Below, in pieces: positions 1 to 7,926 of a stretch of 30,273 bases of DNA. The notes under the pieces were generated by a model. The model saw only the letters and a list, made by a program, of their open reading frames with translations. It was not told where the DNA came from and did not search any database. Every line of letters begins with the position of its first letter. The stretch's first letter is position 1. The DNA is taken from assembly GCA_964633825.1 (NCBI GenBank), contig CAZWHE010000030.1, positions 1 to 30,273 of the forward strand, read 5' to 3'. The DNA is from CAZWHE01 sp964633825. GTDB lineage: Bacteria > Planctomycetota > B15-G4 > CAYZWU01. Both the position numbers and the translations under genes were made by a program.

Positions 1-87
1 CTGTTCTTGGGGGACTTTGGCACCGCTCAGGCCGGCCAACGACACGAATAGAAGGGGAAGGAAAAGAAGGAAAAACCGCGTTTTCAT
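1..87 (-). CDS. N-terminus of an exported protein (partial, runs off the left edge)
   Basis: Only 29 codons are in the window. The protein begins MKTRFFLLFLPLLFVSLAGL, a typical Sec signal peptide: two early basic residues, about 15 hydrophobic residues, then a small-residue region (SGA) where cleavage could occur. The ATG at 85-87 has a perfect AAGGAGG Shine-Dalgarno on the minus strand at 94-100, six bases upstream, which fixes the start. No mature sequence is visible, so function cannot be named. A hairpin overlaps the edge of the ribosome-binding site. It probably lies downstream of, and may be cotranscribed with, the small membrane protein gene at 151-528. Confidence 0.75.
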   Translation of the reverse strand, partial: MKTRFFLLFLPLLFVSLAGLSGAKVPQEQ

Positions 88-93
88 TTGATG

Positions 94-123
94 CCTCCTT
101 GTACCGGCTTCACCGGCGTACAA
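94..123 (-). promoter_or_regulatory. Hairpin abutting the Shine-Dalgarno of the edge gene
   Basis: On the minus strand TTGTACGCCGG (123-113) can pair with CCGGTACAA (107-99), leaving a 5-base loop and one bulged G. The last AA of the stem are the first bases of the AAGGAGG at 100-94. There is no U-run after it, so it is not a standard intrinsic terminator. It may shape translation initiation or be an intergenic processing site. Confidence 0.35.
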
Positions 124-150
124 AACACATCCTATGAACGCGCCGATTCC

Positions 151-465
151 TTACTCTTTTTCTTCGTCGCTCTCGCCATTGATCATCATATATTTGTATG
201 CAATATAGTAGGTGATTCCCAGGGCCAGGGCAAAGGAATACTTTCTGACGACTAAAGAGCTTCCGATAAGGCCGTCCAGGACAAAATATGAAATGTCGAT
301 TATTATCGCTGATATACAAATTACCGATGAAAAAAGTATAAACGCATAAATCATAGGGTGTGCTTGTGCAAAAGCCCTGTTCCTCTTGCTTCGTTCGGAT
401 TCATACCGGGACGAGACTTTTATCCTGGGAATGATCCCTTTTTTAATCAATAAAACGAAAAGCAA
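151..465 (-). CDS. Small hydrophobic membrane protein, possibly interrupted by an upstream in-frame TGA
   Basis: The open frame gives 104 residues from a TTG at 463-465, with about three membrane segments: the N-terminal LFVLLI stretch, a long one around MIYAFILFSSVICISAIII, and one around FALALGITYYIAYKYMM. The tail is acidic (DEEKE). The TTG has no convincing ribosome-binding site. The same frame continues upstream past a TGA (481-483) to an ATG at 526-528 that is preceded by a GAGGG. Reading through the TGA gives MDEIDWLLEAIIFAL-X-CVGIPLLFVLL, which would complete the first membrane helix. So the real gene may be 151-528, broken by a nonsense change, a base-call error or recoding. Family unrecognised. 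Confidence 0.5.
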   Translation of the reverse strand: MLFVLLIKKGIIPRIKVSSRYESERSKRNRAFAQAHPMIYAFILFSSVICISAIIIDISYFVLDGLIGSSLVVRKYSFALALGITYYIAYKYMMINGESDEEKE

Positions 466-573
466 GGGGATCCCGACACATCACAAAGCAAATATTATTG
501 CTTCCAACAGCCAGTCTATTTCATCCATGGTTGCCCTCGTTGCATCGAAGAGCCCGTCTTCAATGGGGCGCCA

Positions 574-1140
574 TTACAGGGAGCGCGGCCAAAGCCAGCC
601 GAAGGTGCCCGCTGTGACAAGGCCGTAAACCACGCCGTCGAAGATGAGCTTGAACGTGATGAACCAGTTCTGGCCCTTCCAGATCGCGTTGGGGACCTGG
701 GAGAGGGCATAGCCGAGGATCGCAACGGCGCCGGTTACGCGGAAGACAGTCAGGTATTCCGCGCCGCGGCCCAGGCCGAGCCACGAGACATAGCCCGTGA
801 AAATGCCGATAACAACGATGTAAAGAAACCAGAGGAAGAGGCTTCGCCCCATATCGCACGGGCCGGGCGGCTTGATCGTCATGAAACCCACGGGACCCTG
901 CTTGTACTTCTCGGTCATCTCGGGCGTGCACATCTCTTTCATCGAGCCCGCGCAGGGAAACATGTACTCGCCGGGCCGGACTCCCTGTTTCCTCAACTCC
1001 CCGAGCAGCTTCTCTTCATTGGGAAGCTTTTGGCAGTCCTTTTTGTGAATGGGAAGCACCATGTGGATGATGGCGCTCACAACAAAGACTAAGAGAGTCG
1101 ACAGCAGAATGGGCAGCCAAAGTTCCACCAAGAATTCCAT
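574..1140 (-). CDS. Four-helix membrane protein of unknown function
   Basis: The protein has 188 residues and begins with a membrane segment (LPILLSTLLVFVVSAIIHMV), followed by a conserved-looking soluble loop (HKKDCQKLPNEEKLLGELRKQGV, then PGEYMFPC) with cysteines, including GPCDMG before the second helix. Two or three more helices follow: FLWFLYIVVIGIFTGYV, a helix around TGAVAILGYAL, and the C-terminal FDGVVYGLVTAGTFGWLW. I recognise the general pattern of an uncharacterised conserved membrane protein but no named domain. The start ATG at 1138-1140 has an AAGGAGG Shine-Dalgarno at 1147-1153. The gene lies alone between the small membrane gene at 151-528 and the SGNH gene, all on the minus strand. 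Confidence 0.8.
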   Translation of the reverse strand: MEFLVELWLPILLSTLLVFVVSAIIHMVLPIHKKDCQKLPNEEKLLGELRKQGVRPGEYMFPCAGSMKEMCTPEMTEKYKQGPVGFMTIKPPGPCDMGRSLFLWFLYIVVIGIFTGYVSWLGLGRGAEYLTVFRVTGAVAILGYALSQVPNAIWKGQNWFITFKLIFDGVVYGLVTAGTFGWLWPRSL

Positions 1141-1259
1141 TCAACACCTCCTTTTCATCTCAACAATGAATCACTTTTCCTTGCCTTGCCCGGCGCACCG
1201 TTTCTTGTTTTGTTCAAACGGTTCCCGGCGAGCTCGGCAACCGGTTCTTTATTATTAAT

Positions 1260-1275
1260 CCGCTCGAAGAAGCGG
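1260..1275 (-). terminator. Weak terminator-like hairpin downstream of the SGNH gene
   Basis: On the minus strand CCGCT and AGCGG form a 5-bp stem with a 6-base loop, followed by an A/T-rich ATTAATAATAA stretch. It lies just after the SGNH stop codon. The stem is short and there is no clean U-run, so termination here is only possible. Confidence 0.25.
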
Positions 1276-1285
1276 TCAAATGAGA

Positions 1286-2560
1286 TTATTGCATGTCGTC
1301 CTCCGCCGGTTCGGATGGAGGCGGAACGAGCCCGCGCTCTTCCAGGTACGTCGCGAGCTCCAATGCCGCCAGCTCGTGCCCCTGGGCGTTCCAGTGCCGG
1401 TCCAGCTCGTGATAGAGACGCGCCCCCTCCCGATCGGCTGCGCGAAAAGCGGGCGACAGATCGAGAACCGATATTCCGTGGTCAGCGGCTGATGCGGCGA
1501 GTTTTCTCCCCGGTTCCGCAAAATCGAGCTCGAGCCCCGGGCAGCTTTCGATCACGGCCGCGCGGTACGATCCAACGGCCTGAACCTTCGACGGCACGAC
1601 GAGAAGCACGAAGCCGGCGCCGAGCGCCTCGGTAAAATCCCGCGCGTGCACGATGATTCTTTCCGTGATGTGCCGGCCTTCATCCCACATCCTTCGATAT
1701 TCCGCATGGGAGAAAAGATCCAGGCCGCTCGGGGGATCGAACTTCGTCAAAAAAGGACCGTAGAGGATATTGGGATCATAGGAAGGCCTTGACTGCGGCG
1801 TCACGGCGCTCTTGAGCCGAAGGAAGCCGAGGACGATTGCCGTTCGCAGCAAATAACTCTTCTCCGCCCGGCCCATTGTTTCGGCCCACTGTTTCGACCG
1901 TTCGAAATCAGGCGGTGTGAAGACAAGTTTTTCTTCTGCAGCATCAGCGCGCGCGTAGGGCCGCCCGAACGTTTTGATGCCCTCTTCCTTCCAAAGCGCT
2001 TTTTCGAGCTCTTGCGAATTGTTCCTCACGTCGTTTGTCTGGAGAAAAGCCAGTACGACCAGGTCGGGCTCGAACTTGACCCCCTCTTCTCTCAGCAGGA
2101 GGAATTCCTGAGCGGTCCCATACCCCCCGACGCCCATGTTGACCACTTCGACGCCCCTCCCGGCCAGCGCCCGCTCGAGGCGGCGGGGCAGCGACTCTTC
2201 CAGCTCGACCTGGTAGGCCTCCATGAAGGAGTCGCCCAGAACCAGGATGCGAAACACCCCCGGCACGGGCCGGTATTCGTGCTCCACGTCGCGAAACCCC
2301 TTGGAATTCGTCTTGACCTCGACCGTATAGTCCGGCTTGTGGACGAGGATCGATGCGTCGGGTGAGAGGCTCCACCCCAGAACGGGATGGGGCCGCCTCA
2401 GCCCCGCCTCGGTCTTGGGAAGAGAAAAAGATTTGAAGAAACAGAGCCTCAGCGCCAGCTCGGCCGTTGTGAGCGCAAACAGGGAAGAAAGAAAAAGAAG
2501 CGATATCTTAACGGCCCAGTTGCGGATTCGTCCTTTTTCGGTCAATTGCTCTCGCAGCAT
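1286..2560 (-). CDS. Membrane-anchored SGNH/GDSL hydrolase of the DHHW/AlgX-like type
   Basis: The protein has 424 residues from the ATG at 2558-2560. A signal-anchor (ISLLFLSSLFALTTAELAL) follows a short basic N-terminus, so the enzyme should face the periplasm. SGNH blocks are visible: GDSF with nucleophile Ser about 111, NMGVGGYG (block II Gly), QTND (block III Asn), and a C-terminal LDRHWNAQGH carrying the Asp/His pair, about 387 and 389. The D-x-HW-x4-GH form resembles AlgX/AlgJ-type polysaccharide O-acetyltransferases as well as esterases, so either activity is possible. The frame extends 23 codons upstream to a TTG at 2629, but that extension is hydrophilic, lacks a Shine-Dalgarno and runs into the Pho-box array, so I prefer the ATG. 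It is divergent from pstS and shares that array, so it may be phosphate-regulated. Confidence 0.8.
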   Translation of the reverse strand: MLREQLTEKGRIRNWAVKISLLFLSSLFALTTAELALRLCFFKSFSLPKTEAGLRRPHPVLGWSLSPDASILVHKPDYTVEVKTNSKGFRDVEHEYRPVPGVFRILVLGDSFMEAYQVELEESLPRRLERALAGRGVEVVNMGVGGYGTAQEFLLLREEGVKFEPDLVVLAFLQTNDVRNNSQELEKALWKEEGIKTFGRPYARADAAEEKLVFTPPDFERSKQWAETMGRAEKSYLLRTAIVLGFLRLKSAVTPQSRPSYDPNILYGPFLTKFDPPSGLDLFSHAEYRRMWDEGRHITERIIVHARDFTEALGAGFVLLVVPSKVQAVGSYRAAVIESCPGLELDFAEPGRKLAASAADHGISVLDLSPAFRAADREGARLYHELDRHWNAQGHELAALELATYLEERGLVPPPSEPAEDDMQ

Positions 2561-2598
2561 TCGTTGTTTTGAATCGCCTCGTTTTCCCGCCGGGTCAA

Positions 2599-2639
2599 AC
2601 CTAACGCTGTTTTCACGATCTCCTAACAATTTCTTAACA
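2599..2639. promoter_or_regulatory. Predicted Pho box array (four 11-bp-phased half-sites) between the SGNH gene and pstS
   Basis: Four 8-base units start exactly 11 bp apart: ACCTAACG (2599), TTTTCACG (2610), TCCTAACA (2621) and TCTTAACA (2632). PhoB/PhoP-type regulators bind direct repeats with 11-bp period (the E. coli unit is CTGTCAT-like, the Bacillus unit TTAACA-like). The array sits about 100 bp before the pstS start, and a matching array precedes the porin gene. PhoB is encoded in the same cluster. I see no strong -10 box at the expected distance (TAAGGA at 2649-2654 is a weak candidate). Confidence 0.65.
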
Positions 2640-2740
2640 GAAATGCAGTAAGGAAAGCAATCTTGTAGCGCCGGCTCAACAGGGAAACGGACCGCTCATA
2701 CATAAAGTGCCGGGTTAATTCAAAAAAGGAGAATTCGACC

Positions 2741-3829
2741 ATGAAAGCCAAGAAACCGTTCATCGTCCTGCTCGCCCTTCCGGCCGTTGTCGCTGCGGGA
2801 ATTGTTCTGTTCGCCTGTTCTCAATCGGAAAACGAAAGCGCCGGGAGTATGACGATCAACGGCGCAGGCGCGACTTTTCCCTATCCCATCTATGCCCAGT
2901 GGGCCCACAAATACGAAAGCCTCACCGGCATGAAGCTCAATTACCAGTCGATCGGTTCGGGCGGCGGCATCGCCCAGATCAAGGCCAAGACCGTCGATTT
3001 CGGCGCATCGGACGCACCGCTGAAAAAGGACGCCCTCGACGAAACGGGGCTGCTCCAGTTCCCCATGATCGTGGGCGGCGTAGTCCCCGTCGTCAACCTG
3101 GAAGGCGTCTCGGCCGGCAAGCTCCGGCTCACACCCGATACACTGGCCGGCATCTTCCTCGGCAAGATCACGAAATGGAACGACCCGGCGTTCGCCGATA
3201 CGAATCCCGGCCTCTCCCTGCCCGACAAGGATATCACCGTCGTTCACAGAACGGACGGCTCGGGAACGACGTGGATCTTCACGAACTACCTCGACAAGGT
3301 TTCGCCCGAGTGGCACGACAAGGTCGGATGCGGCAAGGCCGTTTCCTGGCCGGCCGGCGTGGGCGGCAAGGGGAACGAAGGGGTGGCGGCCTACGTCCAG
3401 CGCGTGGACGGCGCCGTGGGATATGTGGAATTCGCTTACGCCCTGCAGAACGAGATGGCCCACGTTCTCCTGCAGAATCGGGCCGGGAAATTCGTGGCGC
3501 CCACGATCGAGACCTTCCAGGCCGCGGCCGGAAGCGCCGACTGGGAAAACGCGCCCGGTTTCTACATGGTTCTCACCGACCAGTCGGGTGAAGAAGCCTG
3601 GCCCATTACGGGCGCCTCTTTCATCCTTCTTTACAAACAGCAGGCCGACGGAGACACGGCCCGGTCCGCGCTCGAGTTCTTCGACTGGTGCTATCGACAC
3701 GGCGCCGAAACGGCCAAGACGCTCGACTATGTTCCGATCCCGCTCAACGTGGCCGATCTCATCGAAACGAAATGGAAAGAAACGATCTTGGCCGGCGGAA
3801 AGCCCATTTGGCCCCCGAAAAAAAGCTGA
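2741..3829 (+). CDS. pstS: Phosphate ABC transporter, periplasmic phosphate-binding lipoprotein PstS
   Basis: PstS captures inorganic phosphate and delivers it to the PstCA channel. The 362-residue protein has a hydrophobic N-terminus ending in a lipobox (VLFAC), predicting an inner- or outer-membrane-tethered lipoprotein. The phosphate-binding signatures are clear: GAGATFPYPIYAQW, SIGSGGGIAQI, DFGASDAPL and RTDGSGTTWIF. Its length is usual for the family. The ATG follows GGAG (2728-2731) by nine bases. The predicted Pho box array about 100 bp upstream should give strong induction under phosphate limitation. The next gene, pstC, starts 23 bp after the stop. Confidence 0.96.
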   Translation: MKAKKPFIVLLALPAVVAAGIVLFACSQSENESAGSMTINGAGATFPYPIYAQWAHKYESLTGMKLNYQSIGSGGGIAQIKAKTVDFGASDAPLKKDALDETGLLQFPMIVGGVVPVVNLEGVSAGKLRLTPDTLAGIFLGKITKWNDPAFADTNPGLSLPDKDITVVHRTDGSGTTWIFTNYLDKVSPEWHDKVGCGKAVSWPAGVGGKGNEGVAAYVQRVDGAVGYVEFAYALQNEMAHVLLQNRAGKFVAPTIETFQAAAGSADWENAPGFYMVLTDQSGEEAWPITGASFILLYKQQADGDTARSALEFFDWCYRHGAETAKTLDYVPIPLNVADLIETKWKETILAGGKPIWPPKKS

Positions 3830-3852
3830 AAAGAACAACCCAAGGATAGGTC

Positions 3853-4794
3853 GTGAGAAGAGCCGCCACAACGGTACAGGAAGGACGAAGCGACGTCTTC
3901 TTCCGCAGAGCGGCCGCGCTCTGCGCGGCCGGCATCGTCGTGATCATGGCCGGGATCGTCATCGAGCTCTTCTGCCACTCCCTTCCATCGATCAAGAAAT
4001 TCGGTTTTTCCTTTCTCATATCAACGGCCTGGAATCCCGTGACACAGGATTACGGCGCCCTGAGCAGCATGGCCGGCACGATCCTCTCCTCGGCCATCGC
4101 CCTGATGATCGCCGTCCCCATGAGCCTCGTTATCGCCCTCTTCCTCGTCGAGCTCGCCCCGCCTGCGATGAGCCGCATCGTGGGAAGCGCCATCGAGCTT
4201 CTCGCCGCAATCCCGAGCATCATCTTCGGAATGTGGGGGCTTTTCGTCTTCGCCCCGTTCATGGCCGACTATGTGCAGCCCCTCCTGGGCGAGCATCTCG
4301 GATTTCTCCCCCTCTTCCGGGGGCCGCCCATGGGGATCGGCATGCTCACGGCCGGCATCATTCTCGCGCTCATGATCCTGCCCTTTATCACAGCCATCAC
4401 CAGGGACGTGCTTCTTATGGTGCCCATCGCGGTGAAAGAATCGGCCTACGGGCTCGGCGCGACGACGTGGGAAACGGCGGGACGCGTGAGCTTCCGCTAC
4501 GGGCTGCGCGGCATTGCCGGCGCGGCCTTTCTCGGGCTCGGCCGCGCTCTCGGTGAAACCATGGCCGTCACCTTCGTAATCGGCAACAGCCACGACCTCT
4601 CCCCATCCCTCTTCGCGGCCGGAAACAGCCTCGCGTCGACGCTGGCCAACGAGTTCACCGAGGCGTCGGAGCCTCTCTACCTGAGCGCGCTCGTCGAGCT
4701 CGGTCTCGTTCTCTTCGGCATCACCATGCTCTTCCAGACCCTGGCCCAGATCTGGTTGAAGTGGCAGGACCGGAAAATGGAGGGACAGCTATGA
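3853..4794 (+). CDS. pstC: Phosphate ABC transporter permease PstC
   Basis: One of the two channel-forming subunits of the phosphate importer in the inner membrane, 313 residues. After a basic N-terminus there are about six membrane helices, the family-typical WNPVTQDYGALSSMAGTI segment, and the cytoplasmic EAA-type loop (ESAYGLGATTWETAG...LGRALGETMAVTFVIG) that docks onto PstB. The start is GTG, preceded by AAGGA. Its TGA stop overlaps the pstA ATG (ATGA at 4791-4794), indicating translational coupling. Length is normal. Confidence 0.95.
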   Translation: MRRAATTVQEGRSDVFFRRAAALCAAGIVVIMAGIVIELFCHSLPSIKKFGFSFLISTAWNPVTQDYGALSSMAGTILSSAIALMIAVPMSLVIALFLVELAPPAMSRIVGSAIELLAAIPSIIFGMWGLFVFAPFMADYVQPLLGEHLGFLPLFRGPPMGIGMLTAGIILALMILPFITAITRDVLLMVPIAVKESAYGLGATTWETAGRVSFRYGLRGIAGAAFLGLGRALGETMAVTFVIGNSHDLSPSLFAAGNSLASTLANEFTEASEPLYLSALVELGLVLFGITMLFQTLAQIWLKWQDRKMEGQL

Positions 4795-5650
4795 AATCCC
4801 GCTCCCTCGCCCGGCGCCGTTTCACGAACCTCATGGTGAATGCCGTTTCGGCCGGCGCCGCGATTGCCGGCATCGCCGCCCTCGCCTGGATCCTGTTCGG
4901 AGTCGCCGCCCGCGGCGCCGGCGCCATCGACTGGGCGTTTTTCACCGAGCTTCCCACACCGCCCGGCATGGAAGGCGGCGGCCTGGCCAACGCGATCGTG
5001 GGAACGCTGCTCATCACCGTGATCGCCGCGGCCATGGGCGTTCCCGTCGGCCTTCTCGCCGGAATCTGGCTCGCCGAGTTCGGGCAAAAGAGCCGGCCCG
5101 CCGGCGTGGTGCGCACTTTCTCCAACGCCTTGATCGGCGTGCCGTCCATCATTGTGGGCGTCTTTGTCTACGCCCTGGTTGTTATCCCGACGGGCAACTT
5201 TTCGGGCTATGCCGGAGCGATCTCGCTGGCCATCATCATGCTTCCCATCGTGGCGCGCACGACGGAAGACATCCTGAAGCTCGTTCCGGCCTCGGTGCGC
5301 GAGTCGGCTCTCGCCCTGGGCGCGCCCCGCTGGAAAGTCACGCTCGGCGTGGTTTTCCACGCGGCCCGAAGCGGGCTCTTGACGGGCGTGATCCTGGCCG
5401 TGGCGCGCGTGAGCGGGGAGACGGCGCCCCTTCTCTTCACGGCGCTCAACAGCCCTTACTGGATGCAATCCCTCGACGAGCCGATGGGGAACCTGACGGT
5501 GACCATCTTCAACTACGCCATGTCTCCCTACAAGGATTGGCAGAGCATGGCCTGGGGAGCGTCCCTCCTGATCACCGGGGGCGTGCTCGTCATGACCATC
5601 GCCTCCCGTCTCGCGGCCCGAGGTTCTCTCATCACCAAAGGAAAAAAGAA

Positions 5651-5654
<4 letters not shown>
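4791..5654 (+). CDS. pstA: Phosphate ABC transporter permease PstA
   Basis: Second channel subunit of the phosphate importer, 287 residues. It has about six hydrophobic helices. The EAA loop reads VPASVRESALALGAPRWKVT followed by ARSGLLTGVILAVARVSGE, the normal PstA form. I choose the ATG at 4791 because GGAGGGA lies just upstream inside pstC and because the overlap with the pstC stop (ATGA) is the usual coupling arrangement. A GTG ten codons earlier is in frame but would overlap pstC further. The gene ends in a lysine-rich tail (TKGKKK), and its stop overlaps the pstB GTG start (GTGA at 5651-5654). Confidence 0.95.
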
Positions 5655-6562
<908 letters not shown>

Positions 6563-6583
6563 ACCGGTAAAGGACGAAAATCA

Positions 6584-7240
6584 ATGTCCCTGCACCTTCA
6601 AAAAGACATCGAAAAACTGAAGAAGAAAATCCTGGCCTTCAGCGCCCTTGTCGAAGGGTCGGTCAAAACCGCATTCAATGCTTACAAGAGCCAGGATCGG
6701 AAAAGCGCCGCGCAGGTCATGGAAACCGACATCGAGATCGACCGCACCGAGGTGGAAATCGAAGAGGACTGCCTCAAGATCCTGGCCCTTCACCAGCCGG
6801 TGGCCATCGACCTACGCTTCATCATCGCGGTCCTCAAGATCAACAACGATCTCGAACGCATCGGGGACCTGGCCGTCAACATTGCAGAGCAGGTGGCTTA
6901 CACCAACGAAGCGGAAGCCGCCGAGCTGCCGCCCGATCTCGCCAGAATGAACGAACTGACCCAATCCATGCTCGGCAGGAGCCTCGAAGCCCTGATCAAC
7001 CTCGACACCGATCTGGCGCGGAAAATCTTCCCCGACGACGACGCGGTGGACGCTATACTCGACAAGATGTACGCGCTGGTTAATATGAGAGTCTCCGCAA
7101 ACAACGCGGTCTTGGACGAACAGATGTCCCTATTCCTTGTTGCCCGCCACCTGGAACGCATCGCCGACCTGGCCACCAACATCGCCGAGGACGTGATCTA
7201 CATGATCGAGGGCAAGATTATTCGGCATGGTGGACAATGA
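6584..7240 (+). CDS. phoU: Phosphate signalling protein PhoU
   Basis: PhoU links the Pst transporter to PhoR, restraining phosphate uptake and Pho signalling when phosphate is plentiful. The 218-residue protein shows the two related three-helix repeats of the family. The first contains ALHQPVAIDLRFI and LERIGDLAVNIAEQ, the second HLERIADLATNIAEDVIYM; the acidic E/DxxxD positions in these are metal ligands in known PhoU structures. AAAGGA precedes the ATG. It follows pstB by 21 bp, and its TGA overlaps the phoB ATG (ATGA), so phosphate transport and signalling genes form one transcription unit. Confidence 0.95.
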   Translation: MSLHLQKDIEKLKKKILAFSALVEGSVKTAFNAYKSQDRKSAAQVMETDIEIDRTEVEIEEDCLKILALHQPVAIDLRFIIAVLKINNDLERIGDLAVNIAEQVAYTNEAEAAELPPDLARMNELTQSMLGRSLEALINLDTDLARKIFPDDDAVDAILDKMYALVNMRVSANNAVLDEQMSLFLVARHLERIADLATNIAEDVIYMIEGKIIRHGGQ

Positions 7241-7923
7241 CTAAAGAAAAGATTCTCTTTATCGAAGACGACGAGGACATCCAGGAGCTGGTCCGTTACA
7301 ACCTCTCCCGCGATGGATTCAGGGTCATGGGCTCGACTTCGGGGGAGGAGGCGATCGAGACGGTTTCGGACGAGACCTTCGACCTTGTCCTGCTCGACCT
7401 GATGCTTCCCGGCGTAGACGGTCTCGAGGTCTGCCGGCGGCTCAAAGCCGATCCGCAGACACGGAACATTCCCGTGATCATGGTTACGGCCAAGGGAGAG
7501 GAAGCGGACATCGTGATCGGTCTCGAGCTCGGCGCCGACGATTACATCACCAAGCCCTTCAGCCCCCGCGTCCTCGCGGCACGAGTCAAAGCCGTTCTGC
7601 GCCGTCATTCTTCGCCGCCGCCTTCAGAAAAAGAAACCATCGATTTTCCCGATCTGAAGATTCACCCCGGCCGGCACGAAGTTCGGGTCAAGAACAAGCC
7701 CGTAGAGCTCACTCTGACCGAGTTTCGCATTCTTCACTTCATGGCGCGCCGGCCCGGATGGGTTTTCAGCCGCTATCAGATCATCGACGGGGTCAAGGAC
7801 GACGACTGCATCGTGACCGATCGATCCGTGGACGTGCAGATCGTGGGGCTGCGGCGCAAGCTCGGACCGGTCGGAAAAAGGATCGAAACAGTCCGCGGCG
7901 TGGGTTACCGGTTCAAGGAGTGA
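7237..7923 (+). CDS. phoB: Phosphate response regulator PhoB (OmpR/PhoB family)
   Basis: DNA-binding response regulator, 228 residues. The receiver domain (about 1-115) has the acidic pocket (EDD at 10-12), phosphoacceptor Asp54 in LLDLMLPG, Thr84 and Lys106 (TKPF). The C-terminal winged-helix domain (about 125-228) has LTLTEFRILHFMARRPGWVF and ends RGVGYRF, the standard OmpR/PhoB form. It should bind the 11-bp repeat arrays before pstS and the porin gene. The start overlaps the phoU stop and phoR begins 3 bp after its stop. Assignment to PhoB rather than another OmpR-family regulator rests mainly on the pst-phoU-phoR context. Confidence 0.93.
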   Translation: MTKEKILFIEDDEDIQELVRYNLSRDGFRVMGSTSGEEAIETVSDETFDLVLLDLMLPGVDGLEVCRRLKADPQTRNIPVIMVTAKGEEADIVIGLELGADDYITKPFSPRVLAARVKAVLRRHSSPPPSEKETIDFPDLKIHPGRHEVRVKNKPVELTLTEFRILHFMARRPGWVFSRYQIIDGVKDDDCIVTDRSVDVQIVGLRRKLGPVGKRIETVRGVGYRFKE

Positions 7924-7926
7924 GCC

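Noticed and set aside
481..483. TGA reassigned to tryptophan or glycine in this organism
   Set aside because: TGA ends pstS, pstC, pstA, phoU, phoB and the ClpX-like gene at the expected places, so the code is standard; the anomaly is local.
2720..3871. A 383-codon minus-strand open frame opposite pstS
   Set aside because: It lies fully across pstS, whose phosphate-binding motifs are unmistakable, and has the biased composition of an antisense frame in GC-rich DNA.
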